From positions 1-64,000 of the forward strand of contig JAWZYV010012337.1 of assembly GCA_038373885.1 (NCBI GenBank): a DNA stretch of 64,000 nt, read 5' to 3'. The notes under the pieces were generated by a model, which worked only from the letters and a program-made list of their open reading frames with translations, was not told the DNA's origin and searched no databases. The position numbers and the translations under genes are program-made. This stretch comes from Cheiracanthium punctorium (lineage: Eukaryota; Arthropoda; Arachnida; Araneae; Cheiracanthiidae). Numbering within the stretch: position 1 is the stretch's first letter; the number at the start of each line of letters is the position of its first letter. Shown here one piece after another: positions 11,523-21,996 of this stretch.

Positions 11523-12357
11523 GGTATTTTCTTTCTCTGGTCTGTACTCTTTTGTTCCATGATTCTTTTATCTTTCATCATAGTTGGTGTGGGAGGGAAA
11601 ATGAGTGATATGAGATAAATACATAACATAATTATAACTGATTAAAACATTGATTGTTTTAACTCAAGTGCACTTTAATCCCTTAAAGGTCGTATTATTT
11701 TAAAGAAAATTATCATAAAAGTATCTATTTTTTATTCAAGAAAATTGTATTAAAATAAGTATATGTACAATGTGTGCATTCATTTTTAAAGTTGTTGTCA
11801 TTTCGATATAAAAAAAAATCCCATGCAAAAGAATTGAAGTGCTCTAATTTTTCTGATGCATAACTTGAACTCTCTAGCCTGAAAATATGCTGGGAGCAAA
11901 AAAGCAGGGGTCAGTACTTTAAAAGACATGAAATGCTGTATTATTAACCCTCTGATGTTCGGGCGAGCTTTCAATTAGAGCATCCAGAAGTCCAGATCCG
12001 GCCAAAATTTGAAGAACGTTGCCTTCCCCCTTTCAGAAATTATCTGATGGGAATTCACCACAGGTGGTGGTGAAAATCCATACTTCATTGAAAGCCAGCG
12101 TTTATGATGACTACGCAGAAGAATAACTGGGGAAATTTTCGTGTGAAGAAAAAAGAGAAAATGCATCTGAAGGTATTCGCGCCTCCTGTATCAGCTATTG
12201 TCCAGCAATCGTAAAAAGTTCCACCTGCTGCAAGGCAGGGGAAGGAAGTGTAACTTCCTTTTGGCCGGCTGGCTAGCTGTTTGTATGCAAAGCCGTTTGG
12301 CTGGCCTATTACAGTTTTAATGCCTTTCTCTTAGTTCATAATTTTAAAGATTTGGAA
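11523..12357. other. AT-rich filler, no gene seen
   Basis: Only short open frames are present and no motif is recognised. A GGCTGGC-rich patch lies at about 12264-12306. Confidence 0.5.
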
Positions 12358-13410
12358 TACAGTGGACTCTTGATTAACGAGTATCAGATTATCCGGGGCA
12401 TCCCCTTTTTATTACGTCTATGACGCAAGGAAATCGGTATAAAGCTCCTCAGTTTAAAAAATCATGAAAGTTGATTTTTCGAAATGAAGAAAATGAAATT
12501 CTTAGAGAACACAACAGTGGGTTTAAGCTGAGCTCAAAAGTTTTTAGCAAAAAAGATAAAATAAGAAAAAATCTTTAGAAAAATGCTAAAAGGATAATTC
12601 AGTTTTTCTCTCCGGGAGATAGTGTCTGCTCTCCATTTGCTCTATTTGGTCTTGTCTCTTGGTGGTCTTGAAAATTATAGACGTACGGGATTTATATTTC
12701 AATTTAGTGTTGAAAATCAAAGATTGTCCCCACAACCATTCCATAATAGGAAGTTTTTACTTTTATCCCTGTTTCTCTAATATATTTCAGTTCCAATTTT
12801 TTTCTGAATACTTTTGCAAAAAAGCAAAAGCCCATTAGTTTCATTTTAGCATTTTGACAAGTCTTTCCGCATTAACTGAAAAATGCGACCAAATCTTAAA
12901 CCTTACCACAACAATAATACTGAATTGTAAAGAAAAATTTTAGAAGATTTGTGAAAGTGAAGCTGTTTTGAAAACTCAAGTGCAACAATGGATTAATGAA
13001 GATTCAAAATTGAAATGCTGAAAAGCTTGTAGTTCAGAAGAAGCAAGGAATTTTTGTGGAATGTCCTTAAAGAGATGAAGAACTATGTATTGTGTTTGGG
13101 CAGAGGACTTTTCAGGAGATTTTAATGCGTATTCGCTTTATATCTGGAAAACACTGCTTAAATTACCAGACCTTTAAATCGACTTTTATGCAGTAGGCCA
13201 TTACACAGGACCTTCACACTTCAGCCACGTACATATTCGGCGTCCTAGTGACTCAGCTTAGGTAGGGTGAAGTGACAAAGGAAATCATGGAGAGATACTG
13301 AGCACCGTCATGTTCAGCGTCTTATCCATTCGGCCATGGCAGGGCTAAATGAAGAAAATCATGTAACTCATTGAAAAATTGAATCATGGTGACACATCAG
13401 TACAGAATAC

Positions 13411-13618
13411 CAGTAGCATAGGAAAGGGGGGGGGGTGTTAGGGGGCTCAAGCCCTTCCCATACTCTTGGAGGAATGGAGAAAATTACCGCAAATCAGCAC
13501 AATATGGTGCTTTTTTTCTTTTTTTCTTTCTTTTTTTTTTTTTTTTTTTTTTTGTTCCAGAATCAATCTAAACATACTGAGCCCCCCTCCAAACTTAGTG
13601 AATTGCTCTATGCTACTG
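13411..13618. mobile_element. hAT-like MITE inside the Tigger-like element
   Basis: Inverted ends CAGTAGCATAG at 13411 and CTATGCTACTG at 13618 enclose 208 bp with a G run, a long T run (13511-13553) and a G/C-rich subterminal block. The flanks (CAGAATAC and CATAACCC) are at best a degraded 8-bp duplication. Confidence 0.5.
13511..13553 (+). repeat. T-rich simple repeat
   Basis: A nearly pure run of T interrupted by a few C. It creates spurious poly-Phe frames. Confidence 0.9.
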
Positions 13619-13972
13619 CATAACCCATTACTTAATTATTTGGAGCAAGAAGATGAAAGTCTTCTTAAAAAAACTATACTGAGAGTTTTGCACATTAAAA
13701 TTCGTCGAGGAACAGCTGAAAAAAAAAACACATTCTATCCTTTCATTCTTCCAAAAATAATGGAGGATTTTTTTTTTCCATAATGTATTGATTATAAATC
13801 TAAAAAACATTAGAATTTATATTTATTCTCTTTCCTTTGTATTAGTTAAATTAATCATGTCCAATTGTATAAAAATTTAAGTTTCTATAATTTCAAATTT
13901 TGCAGGGATTAAAAAAAAAATAAATTAGGTTATTCAGGATGAGGCATATCCCGGTTAATCGAGACTCTCCTA

Positions 13973-15399
13973 TGTTTTGAAACAATAAGTTGTTTTTATA
14001 TTAATCTAATAGATACCTTAATATTTTATAAGTAACAATTATTAATTAAATTTAAATTATAGGCTGCATTTTAAATTTGTTTTTAAAATAGAGGTTTTGT
14101 GTTTCAACCATTTATTTCTAAACCTTAAAAATATCATTTTGGACAACTTATCACCATTATTACTGATGAAACTAAAAGCAATATTCCATGTATTATGTAG
14201 TAAGCAATTACTGTTGTATTATATTATATACTAAATTTATAAAATAGTATCGCTAAATAAAATGTTAAAATTTAATGATTTCAATGTCCTCATAAGTAGC
14301 TACAATTGTTTATTTACTAGTTTTAATTATTTTCAAAGGGAATATTAATTGTTACTTGAACATTTTATAAATATGTGTCTATGTAATTATAAAAGGATTT
14401 AACTTACCTTGTTTAAACCAAAAGAACTTTTTTTTTTTGTTTGTTTGTTTGTTTGTGTTTTTACTAAGAAACTGGTTTTTTTACAATCCTGATAATAATT
14501 TGTTACTACTTCTAGTGCTAGCATTGTATCCACAGCTTTGTTTAGCTAAATGAAATGTATAGTCTCAGGCAATTATTCAGGACAAATTTATTTAGGCGTG
14601 AAAAATGTAGTGATGCATGCTGATTGTGAGGAAACCATAGAGATGATTTTCAATCAGAACATATAAAAATAAGTAGCTTCCAGTTGAGCAAAGGGAAGAT
14701 CTACTCCACTATAAATAAATGCTGTGGTAAATAAACATTAAGAAAATAAATACATAAATTGTGGAACATTTTACTTGAAAAATGTGGAATAAAAATAACA
14801 AATAAAATAATTGAAACATTATCCTGCATAATATTTCTACCGAACTATTGCATTTTGATTAAATAATCATTGTAGTGCTGTTGTAATATCCTTTTTTGTA
14901 GGGTGTGATGTGAAAGTTGCTTTGTTGCAAAGTTGCAACCATATTTGGCTGTTTAGTACAAAAATGTATGCGAAAGCAGTTAATTTAGCTTGAGTTGTAG
15001 ACCAAAATACAATTTGCCTAATTAAGAAAAAGCATTGTTTTCATGAAAGCAGCTTTATAATTTGGCGAATTTTGCTGGCATGGTAGGGAAGAAAAAAAAG
15101 TGATGCTGACTCTGTCTTCTTAATGTTGATAGTCTTTAAGAGCTGTGCTGTTATTTTTTCCCTTCGTTTAAAACATGCAGTCTCTTTTATGTTTAGGATT
15201 TTGATTATCTAGATTCAAATAGGATGAAATTGTTTGTTGAGTAAGAATTTTTAGTTTCATGTATTTGTCAGATCGTAAACATATTTAACAACAAACTTCT
15301 CTCAGCAATTTCGTGAGAAAACCTTTACGCTTAGTAAATAAAATGTTTAGCCAGAGATTTTGAGATGTTCTGTTGGTACTCTGTCTGGTCAGATACAGA
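13973..15399. other. AT-rich filler, no gene seen
   Basis: A TTTG microsatellite lies near 14429-14458. No coding or structural feature is supported. Confidence 0.5.
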
Positions 15400-15439
15400 T
15401 AGAGGACAAAATAATACGAACACCTGTGAAATAATGGAA

Positions 15440-16557
15440 AATCTTTAATAGGGGGTTGGACCACCCTTTGACTGAAGTACAGATTTAATGTGACGTGGGA
15501 TAGATGTTTAAAGGTCATGACAATATTTAAAGGAATATTGAGCCATTCCTCCAGCAGAGTGGTCTTTAATTCCAAAAGTCTGGATGGAGGTGGAAATAGG
15601 GAACGAAGTTTGGACTCCAAATATTCCCGTAAATGTTCAATAATATTAAAGTCCGGAGACCGAAAAGGTCAGGCGAGATGTTCATCTGCATCGTCATGCT
15701 CTTCGAACCATTCTTGAACACACCTAGCAGTGTGGATAGGGGCATTATCATCTTGAAAAAACGGTCGCTCTCCAGGGAATACAATCTGCACAAAAGGATG
15801 GACATGATCCCCTAGAATGCTTAGCTAGTGATTGGATTTGATCCTTCCATGCAGAATAACAAGGGGCCCAAGATATTGCACCCCATAGCATAATGAAGCC
15901 ACCCCCAGGTTTCACAGTCTGCAAGAGACATTCAGGATGAAACGCTTCTCTGAGCATTCTCTAGACATAAACGTATCCGGTCATCTGAAATAGGGTGAAT
16001 GATGATTCATCTGACCGTATGACTTGTTGTCACTGCTGTGGAGACCAGCCTTTATGATCTCTGCACAATTGGCGTTGCTTGAAAGCATTACTTGCTGTCA
16101 CCAAGGGTTTACAAATTGCCACTCTGTTATAAATATTCACAGCATGAAGTCACCTTTTGACAGTTTTTGTTGGAACTGGGTCCTGGAGATGACTGTTCAT
16201 TTCAGATGTTATCTTGGATAATGATTGCTTATGCTTTCAGGATACTGTGCACTTCAAGACCCGTCTATCCCTATCAGCAAGCTTTGACTTTCGGCCACTG
16301 TTGTGCTTTGAAGACGTCTTACCCCCTTTTGTGTACCCTGTCATAATGGCTGATACCGTAATACTTGCAAACCCCAAAAGGTTTGCTGTTTCTGTAACTG
16401 ATGCTCCACTTAAAATGCACTCCAACTATCATTCCTCTTTGGAACTCTGACAGGTCTGACATTTCAACTTATCACAGACAGTTTGATAGAAACATGCAAC
16501 GCTGGTGACTGCTGCTGAGAGACTGATATCTTTCTCGTCATGCTCATTAGGTGGCAT
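15440..16557 (-). pseudogene. Tc1-type transposase, frameshifted and truncated by decay
   Basis: On the minus strand the likely start is at 16557. Recognisable pieces appear in several frames: an HTH region about 16425-16237, a central piece containing GGGFIMLWGAISW (15957-15748), the second aspartate region followed by the S-P-D-F-N-I-I-E-H-like block (about 15740-15640), and a C-terminal L-L-E-E-W-L-N-I-P block (about 15560-15530). The order and spacing match Tc1 transposases, but the frame breaks several times. It is not closely similar to the intact transposase at 2048-3076. Confidence 0.75.
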
Positions 16558-16576
16558 ACTACTTCTGTTGCAGGTG

Positions 16577-17946
16577 CAGACTTGCCAACTTTTACGCTTT
16601 ACACGTAAAATTTACACATTTCGACTGCTTTTATGCATACAGCACTTTTTTTCATCGGATACTTTCTTCCTAACTTGTGTTTATTTCTTTAAAACTGAAA
16701 TTGATATTAAAAAGAAATGTATTAGGTTTTTAATTGAAATGATGTTCTATGTTTGGGCCTTTTTCCCTTTTCAATATGGATCTAAGTGCACATCATCGGC
16801 ACCATGATCGACATTGCACATCCATGTTGATACAATGCGCATCAAAATATTTTTCTGAGTTGCCACTGAGGCAAAGAAAAAAAAATCTTTCCAGATGTGA
16901 CGCCCAGTACTTATTAATTGGTTTACCCAGTCATGACGTCATAGAATAGAGCGAATGGGAGAATCACTTACTTGGGAGTAGGTCTTTCTCCTGTGACTTG
17001 TGCATCTTGCGTGGTGTTCTTTGTTATCAGTGCGCGCTCGCTTTGCAGTAAAGAGACATTGGTAGACGGTAGTATGAGCATACTTCAATTGATTTTCTGA
17101 GGATTATTTTCAATAAATGGCCTGTAATGGCCACTAAAACAGTATAACTTATATAAAAAAAGTTATAGCAAAAAATGGGCATGTATAGTATCATATGTCA
17201 AAGGAGCAAAATTTGCTCATTGTAACGTGTGCCGGAGTGATTTCAGCATTATTTCTCACGGAGAAAAGTATGACATTTCTCGCCATGTGAGTTCGTCTAA
17301 ACACGGTGAAAATGTGAAATGCGCTAACAGCAGCAAAAGTCTACAAACATATTTCAAAGAGGACAGACAGTCCAGTGGCAGATTAATGCAAATTTCGCGC
17401 GCGGGGGGGGGGGGGAGCGGTTAGAAGATTGATATATACATCCATTTAATAGAAGCAATTTAGGATCTTTTACATTAATCCCCCCAGTATTATTCAGAAA
17501 AACAGCAATGAATTCAGGGGCAACTTGTTTAATAAGATTTTGGAAAGCCGACAGCAAAAAATCTTGCTTCCAGAAAACTTTTACTTCAGATTTTCTGAAT
17601 AAAGACGAAAAAGCTACTGCTGCTTCTTTGAAGTCAGCACAGTCAAAATGAGAGTTTTTTCAAGTCAGTTAAGTGATTATAATTAATAAATTGTTACCAG
17701 AAATCTGGAAGATGGTGTATTAATTGATTTGCCTGTTATTCAACAACTTCATTTTCTTTTATTGTTCTTAGCTTTATTTAATACTTAAAACAAATAATTG
17801 TGATATAAAATGCATTAAAAATAATACTCATGCATTCTATAGTGAAAGGTAAAAAATCACGGTCACACGTTGCATAGCAAAAAGTGTCGAAATTTCTGTT
17901 CGCACGCTGTTTTACACATTTTGATTTTCCCAGGTTGGCAAGTCTG
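16577..17946 (+). mobile_element. hAT element remnant with BED finger, nested in Tc1-b
   Basis: Inverted ends CAGACTTGCCAAC (16577-16589) and GTTGGCAAGTCTG (17934-17946) are flanked by CAGGTG on both sides (16571-16576 and 17947-17952), with a further shared G on one side. CAG...CTG ends fit hAT; the duplication reads as 6-7 bp rather than 8. At 1370 bp it is too short for a full hAT transposase. A BED-type zinc finger remnant confirms the class. Confidence 0.75.
17185..17424 (+). pseudogene. hAT transposase N-terminal fragment (BED zinc finger)
   Basis: The plus-strand frame reads a C-x2-C pair (CNVC) followed by DFSIISHGEKYDISRHV and a second histidine (SSSKH). This C2H2 BED-finger arrangement with an F-S-I-x-H-G-x-x-D-I-x-x-H core is typical of hAT transposases and domesticated ZBED or ZMYM-like proteins. 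BED fingers bind element DNA. The dimerisation and catalytic parts of a hAT transposase are missing, and the frame runs into a G homopolymer at 17405. It is a dead fragment. Confidence 0.7.
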
Positions 17947-18001
17947 CAGGTGTGAAATACGTCATACTTTTTCACAGGTGTTCGTATTATTTTGTCCTCC
18001 A

Positions 18002-19960
18002 TCTTCTGTAGATGTTATTCAAGAAAGTCCAGACTTCAATGAAAACATTATTTTAAAAATTCACTATAAAAAGAACAGAATTGTTATTTCAGTAAGACTT
18101 ACTAACCAGTGTCAGGAGCTGACTTTCAGTTATGACAGTTGCAGTCAAAAGGTCTATTTTATGTATTTGCAGAAAAAAGTAATCAGATAAGTAGGAATTG
18201 CAAAGTAAATTAAAACCTCCCTATAACGATATTCAATACAATGGTAAGTCATCTATAAAATACAATCTTGGGGTCCTGCAGAAAGCTATCTGCGAACTCA
18301 TAATAGTTCGCGATGACTAAATACATAGTGCGTATATGAACACGTGTATATGCATATGCACACCCATCTGTGCAACTTGCTTGGGCTATACTGACATGAA
18401 AAAGATATTTCTTTTACGCAACTATCCATTTAAAAAAAAAAAAAAACTTGGAATTACCGAAAAACTATTTGCAAGATCTTTGAATGTATCCACGCCTGGC
18501 GTGCACATGTGCGTCTACATTATCTGACTATGATTGTGGCTTTACTGTAGTTAAAATCACTCACTGAAAATTTCTCTTATCAAAAATTGTTTTCAAAATT
18601 GGGAAATTTTTTAGTTGAGATTTTAGGAGTATCTTGCTTATGTTATTTTAAAGATATAAATTATTAAAATTTTATCTGATTTCATTTCAGCATCTGTTAG
18701 ATCACATTAAGTTTCTGGAAGTTACAGATGAAGAAGGTGATTAGTTCCACAGATATAAAAATAGTTTATTTTATATGTATTTTTTTAATAAAATAATTTT
18801 TATGTGTTAAATAAAAGTTTTTCATGCTAATAAGTGTTCTTTTTGTTTTGTAAAGTGTTATTGGGAAAAAGAAACTAGCCACTTTATAAACTATGTTGGC
18901 TAATAGGCAGAATTGAATAATATTTATTATGATTGGAGTTGGCACTGTTTACTGCAAACAAATAAATTTAATGTTGCTGGTTACAAGAATCAATGTTAAT
19001 GTCTGCTCCCCACTGTTATAAAGACCAGTCAGGAGTAGGGATCTGTTATTAAGGTGCTTTAAACTGATATCTTATAAAATATATTGAAATTGAAGTAATC
19101 AGTTTTTCTGTAAATTCATTTAAGATCAGAATTACAATCTTTTTAGGAATTGGCATTCATCAATACATTGTATTGTAATAGATATTGATTCTTGTAATTG
19201 ATTAGAGAAATCTCAGAACATGGTGATACAATCTCATTTTAACAAACTTCTCATATGAATACGCCAGATTAACAAATAAAATTTCTATTAAAAGAAAGTA
19301 TTATGGAACAAATTCAGACTTTCATGAAATTTCACTTCTCCGAATTTTAGAAATCACATTTGTTATGTCAAGATTTTAACTATAGATCTTTTAAAGCACT
19401 TAGTTGAATTCCAAGTACTTGATCGGTATATTTTTGACATATTGATGAAACTTTTTAAACAAAATGCAAGATATTAAATAATAAAATTTTTTTGATAGAT
19501 AATACAGTGACAATTTAACATGCAAAAAAACTTGCATATTAGCATATACTAGTAAGTTTATTCACTAAAATAGAAAACAGGCAGATTAACATGTTTCAGT
19601 GAAGGTAACGTTAATCAAAGGGAAAACTTAAGTCTAGAAAAGTCTGATATCTAATGTTATTCTGTATTCCAGTTTAGGTTAATGTGAAATCATGAAGCAC
19701 TTCTAATTAAAGAAATGTAATGCCAATATTTAAATAAGGTAGGGTGGTGAGTAAGGGAGAACTCAGAAAGACCAAATTGCAGATACTAATGCAAAATTTA
19801 GGTCATACAAACTAACTACTGTAAATATAAATATTTCTCGAGTTGTTGTGATTAAGATTCCAGTTCATATGCAGTTTTAATTCCTGGAGTATGATTCGAA
19901 AGTTAAAAAATAGCTTAGAAGTAATAAATGCTTGAAGAAACATATAGTCCTGCTACGATA
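18002..19960. other. AT-rich filler, no gene seen
   Basis: No supported coding sequence and no clear repeat pair are visible. Confidence 0.5.
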
Positions 19961-20272
19961 ACTTGGCAGTCGGTCATGTGAATTTGGTCGAGTCCACTGG
20001 GGAAATTCGGTAACAGGTTTTCCTTCAGAGTAAAATCAGGTAGCCGTAATTGGCACCTTATCGTGGATACAGGTAATTTCTAGCACAATGAAGAATGAGC
20101 AAGCGGAGCAGGTGTGCCCTTTTATTCGCTTTCACTCTGGGGGAAGGGGGGTTGGAGACCGGATGACCACCAGAAATTCTCCCCACTTGGCGAAAGAAGC
20201 AGTAGCATGTAGTAACCTTTCAATGAGTGACCCCTCTCTAGGAATGAAATCGCCTAAGGTCGACTGCCAAGT
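19961..20272. mobile_element. Candidate MITE with ACTTGGCAGTCG ends
   Basis: ACTTGGCAGTCG at 19961 is matched by CGACTGCCAAGT at 20261-20272. The 312-bp interior is GC-richer than its surroundings. The flanks (GATA and TAAG) do not give a clear target duplication, so the class is unknown. Confidence 0.4.
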
Positions 20273-20325
20273 TAAGGCAGCCAAACTATACTCTAGGCAT
20301 TTTCACTTAAGGTGTACCACCAAAA

Positions 20326-20480
20326 CAGGGGCGTAGCCAGAAATTTTTCATGGGGGGGGTTACGGCTACTACAACTCATGTATACGTGTGTGTGATAATG
20401 TAGTGAAGAATATGCATTTTGTATGTCAAAAAATTTCTCATGAGGGGGGTTATGACCCCCCCCCCTTGGCTATGCCCCTG
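20326..20480 (-). mobile_element. hAT-type MITE, family A, copy 1
   Basis: The ends CAGGGGCGTAGCCA and TGGCTATGCCCCTG enclose 155 bp and are flanked by perfect 8-bp duplications CACCAAAA (20318-20325 and 20481-20488). The interior shares TACGTGTGTGTGATAA and GAAGAATA-type blocks with the inverted copy at 36220-36387. Confidence 0.85.
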
Positions 20481-20488
20481 CACCAAAA

Positions 20489-21060
20489 AAAGAACAATAA
20501 AGTACCAATTATACATCTTTTGTGTGAATGGGAGGCAGAGTAATTGATATGTTGACGATAAAATTTGAATGCTTTTGAAAATTCATTATGAATGGGAATT
20601 TAAGAAATCTTCAAGAGGTGGACCACATTATTTCACTGCATTTATATTGAAATGTTTAATTTTTAAAACTAAGCAATAATACGAAGAGAAATCATGCTTT
20701 TGCTACCTATCTTAAGTAATATATTTTTTATTTTTATATGCAATCTGGGGAATAGGCCATGAGTATAGCAGTTTCGCATTATTATACACCAGGGCAGTGT
20801 TATTACAGTACAGTGGATACAAATAAATTGGGACTTCATGAAACTACTCAAATAAGCAAATAGTGGTTTACTAAAAATATATATTTTGTACTGAACTAAT
20901 ATTTCAATTGCATTACAATAAAGCAAAATTACATGTTACAAATAAAAATTAAGCAAAATCATATATATTTATGCTTATTAAATTTATTTTTAAGAAAGTG
21001 AATTTGAATTTTTGTGTCACGAATTGAAAACGAAAAATATTGATTTTGCATATTGAAAAC
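20489..21060. other. AT-rich filler, no gene seen
   Basis: Nothing is recognised beyond short open frames. Confidence 0.5.
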
Positions 21061-21062
21061 TA

Positions 21063-21240
21063 CTGGGTTGGTGCATAATTATCTGGAGTTTGAAAATTTT
21101 TATTTAGTTTATTAATTAAATTAATTCATGTAAGAGAATATACGTCGATTAAAAAAAATAATTAATTAAAAATATTGTAACTTTTATTAAGTTACAGCAT
21201 GTTAAAAAAAGAAAAGCCTGATAATTATGCACCAGCCCAG
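21063..21240. mobile_element. Mariner-type MITE
   Basis: The inverted ends CTGGGTTGGTGCATAATTAT (21063) and their partner ending GCACCAGCCCAG (21240) differ by one base over about 21 bp. TA flanks both sides (21061-21062 and 21241-21242). The element is 178 bp, very AT-rich and non-coding. Confidence 0.8.
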
Positions 21241-21597
21241 TAGTTACTTATACTTTCACACTAAGAACACATTTACAACTTTATATAAATATTAAAAAAA
21301 AAATATATATATATGTAGCGAAGCTGAAATACATCAATTATCATTATCATACAAAATATTTACAAATTAATTATTTCCTGATAATCGAAAAAAAATATAT
21401 TCAATACGCATGCGGTTTTTTGACAATTTTCAATTTATTATGAGATAAAAAACAACGAAATTTTCATTTTAAAATATCAACCTGTAACCTGGAGGCCATA
21501 TAAGTAATTTTAGCCAAACTTAAACATGCTTTTAAATTTCTTATATTGACGTTTAGGGGTGCTCGACTCCCCCCCGCTCCCCCCAATATAGGCCTCC

Positions 21598-21854
21598 TTA
21601 CCGGCTCGGATGGATGCCGGCTAGTAGTCGCCTAAATCTCGGTTGATAATGGGTATATAGTCGCCGGACGATGAAATCATGGGTAAATGATCGCGGGCGA
21701 CGTCGCCGTGGCGGTAGCGCCAATGGTTGGCCAAAAAAATGCGATGAGACATTTCGGTCACTTCCCGGCGTCGCAGTCGACGCCAGCGCGACGTCGTGAT
21801 CTGTGAAGTGCGACGTTTGGCCAATTCTTGGCCAACGATATTTTGCTACTTGGG
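21598..21854. other. CpG-rich right end module of the 18.7-kb segment
   Basis: This block has dense CpG and repeated short motifs of the type ATGGGTAWATRRTCGC, followed by TTGGCCAA motifs before the terminal TTGCTACTTGGG. Overlapping minus-strand frames (21598-21918) reflect the high GC content and resemble no known protein. Confidence 0.45.
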
Positions 21855-21863
21855 GTACCATCC

Positions 21864-21877
21864 ACGCCATCTGGTGG
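21864..21877 (-). promoter_or_regulatory. CTCF-like motif in the Tc1-a 5' region
   Basis: Read on the minus strand, CCACCAGATGGCGT fits 13 of 14 positions of the CTCF core consensus CCASYAGRKGGCRS. Before the 18.7-kb insertion it would have stood about 40 bp upstream of the transposase TATA box. Function is only inferred from the motif. Confidence 0.35.
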
Positions 21878-21967
21878 TTTCCTGTAATTTGCATATTCTT
21901 CAAGATGTGTGTGATCATTCCACAGGTGAAATTTTTATTTTAGAGATCAATTTCTGTGTGATTCTGA

Positions 21968-21994
21968 ATTATCCTTAATTTATGGACATGAGTG
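21968..21994 (-). repeat. Right terminal inverted repeat of Tc1-a
   Basis: Exact reverse complement of 1822-1848, followed by the target TA at 21995-21996. Confidence 0.9.
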
Positions 21995-21996
21995 TA

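Larger units (their letters stand above)
12360..13970 (+). mobile_element. Tigger/pogo-like element, decayed
   Basis: The left end CAGTGGACTCTTGATTAAC at 12360 matches, with substitutions, the right end at about 13954-13970 read on the other strand (GGAGAGTCTCGATTAAC). TA flanks both sides (12358-12359 and 13971-13972). CAGTNNACTCTCGATTA-type ends are characteristic of Tigger/pogo elements. The 1.6-kb interior has only faint plus-strand similarity to a pogo-type transposase around 12960-13180, so it is effectively non-coding. A hAT-like MITE (13411-13618) is inserted near its right end. Confidence 0.55.
15402..17999 (-). mobile_element. Decayed Tc1 element (Tc1-b) carrying a nested hAT
   Basis: The inverted ends GAGGACAAAATAATACGAAC at 15402 and 17999 match over about 30 bp. 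The left flank is TA (15400-15401) and the right flank is CA, a one-base change. Without the hAT (16577-17946) the element would be about 1.23 kb, a plausible Tc1 size. It carries a minus-strand transposase pseudogene. Confidence 0.8.
3186..21854. mobile_element. 18.7-kb segment bounded by inverted CCCAAGTAGCAA ends, inserted in Tc1-a
   Basis: The segment starts CCCAAGTAGCAAGAC and ends with the reverse complement (TTGCTACTTGGG). Both ends then continue into CpG-rich blocks (3186-3530 and about 21598-21854) that share TTGGCCAA and ATGGGTAAATGAT motifs, while the middle is AT-rich. The first 12 bp match perfectly and similarity then fades. I see no convincing target duplication (left flank GGTGACGT, right flank GGTACCAT). 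The ends resemble the CCCTAGTAGC ends of the small element at 34084, which does have a 7-bp duplication. The interior holds several decayed or nested transposons and no recognisable replication, integrase or capsid gene. Its superfamily is unknown, and a rearrangement is the alternative. Confidence 0.6.
1822..21994 (-). mobile_element. Tc1-type element (Tc1-a) enlarged to 20.2 kb by an internal insertion
   Basis: Perfect 27-bp terminal inverted repeats starting CACTCATGTCCATAAATTAA lie at 1822-1848 and 21968-21994. Each is bordered by TA (1820-1821 and 21995-21996), the standard Tc1/mariner target duplication. Removing the element joins the two flanks into a normal 155-bp Helitron unit with correct phase, which independently proves the outer boundaries. 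The Tc1 parts alone (1822-3185 and 21855-21994) add up to 1504 bp, a typical Tc1 length. They place the transposase 199 bp from the left TIR and about 250 bp from the right end. The other 18.7 kb is a foreign segment. Confidence 0.85.

Noticed and set aside
13435..13783. Phe-rich proteins around 13.4-13.8 kb
   Set aside because: Produced by the T-rich simple repeat inside a MITE.
3186..21854. The 18.7-kb segment as a Polinton/Maverick or other giant virus-like element
   Set aside because: The size fits, but there is no polymerase B, integrase, protease or capsid-like sequence, and the ends and flanks differ from the expected TIR and 6-bp duplication.
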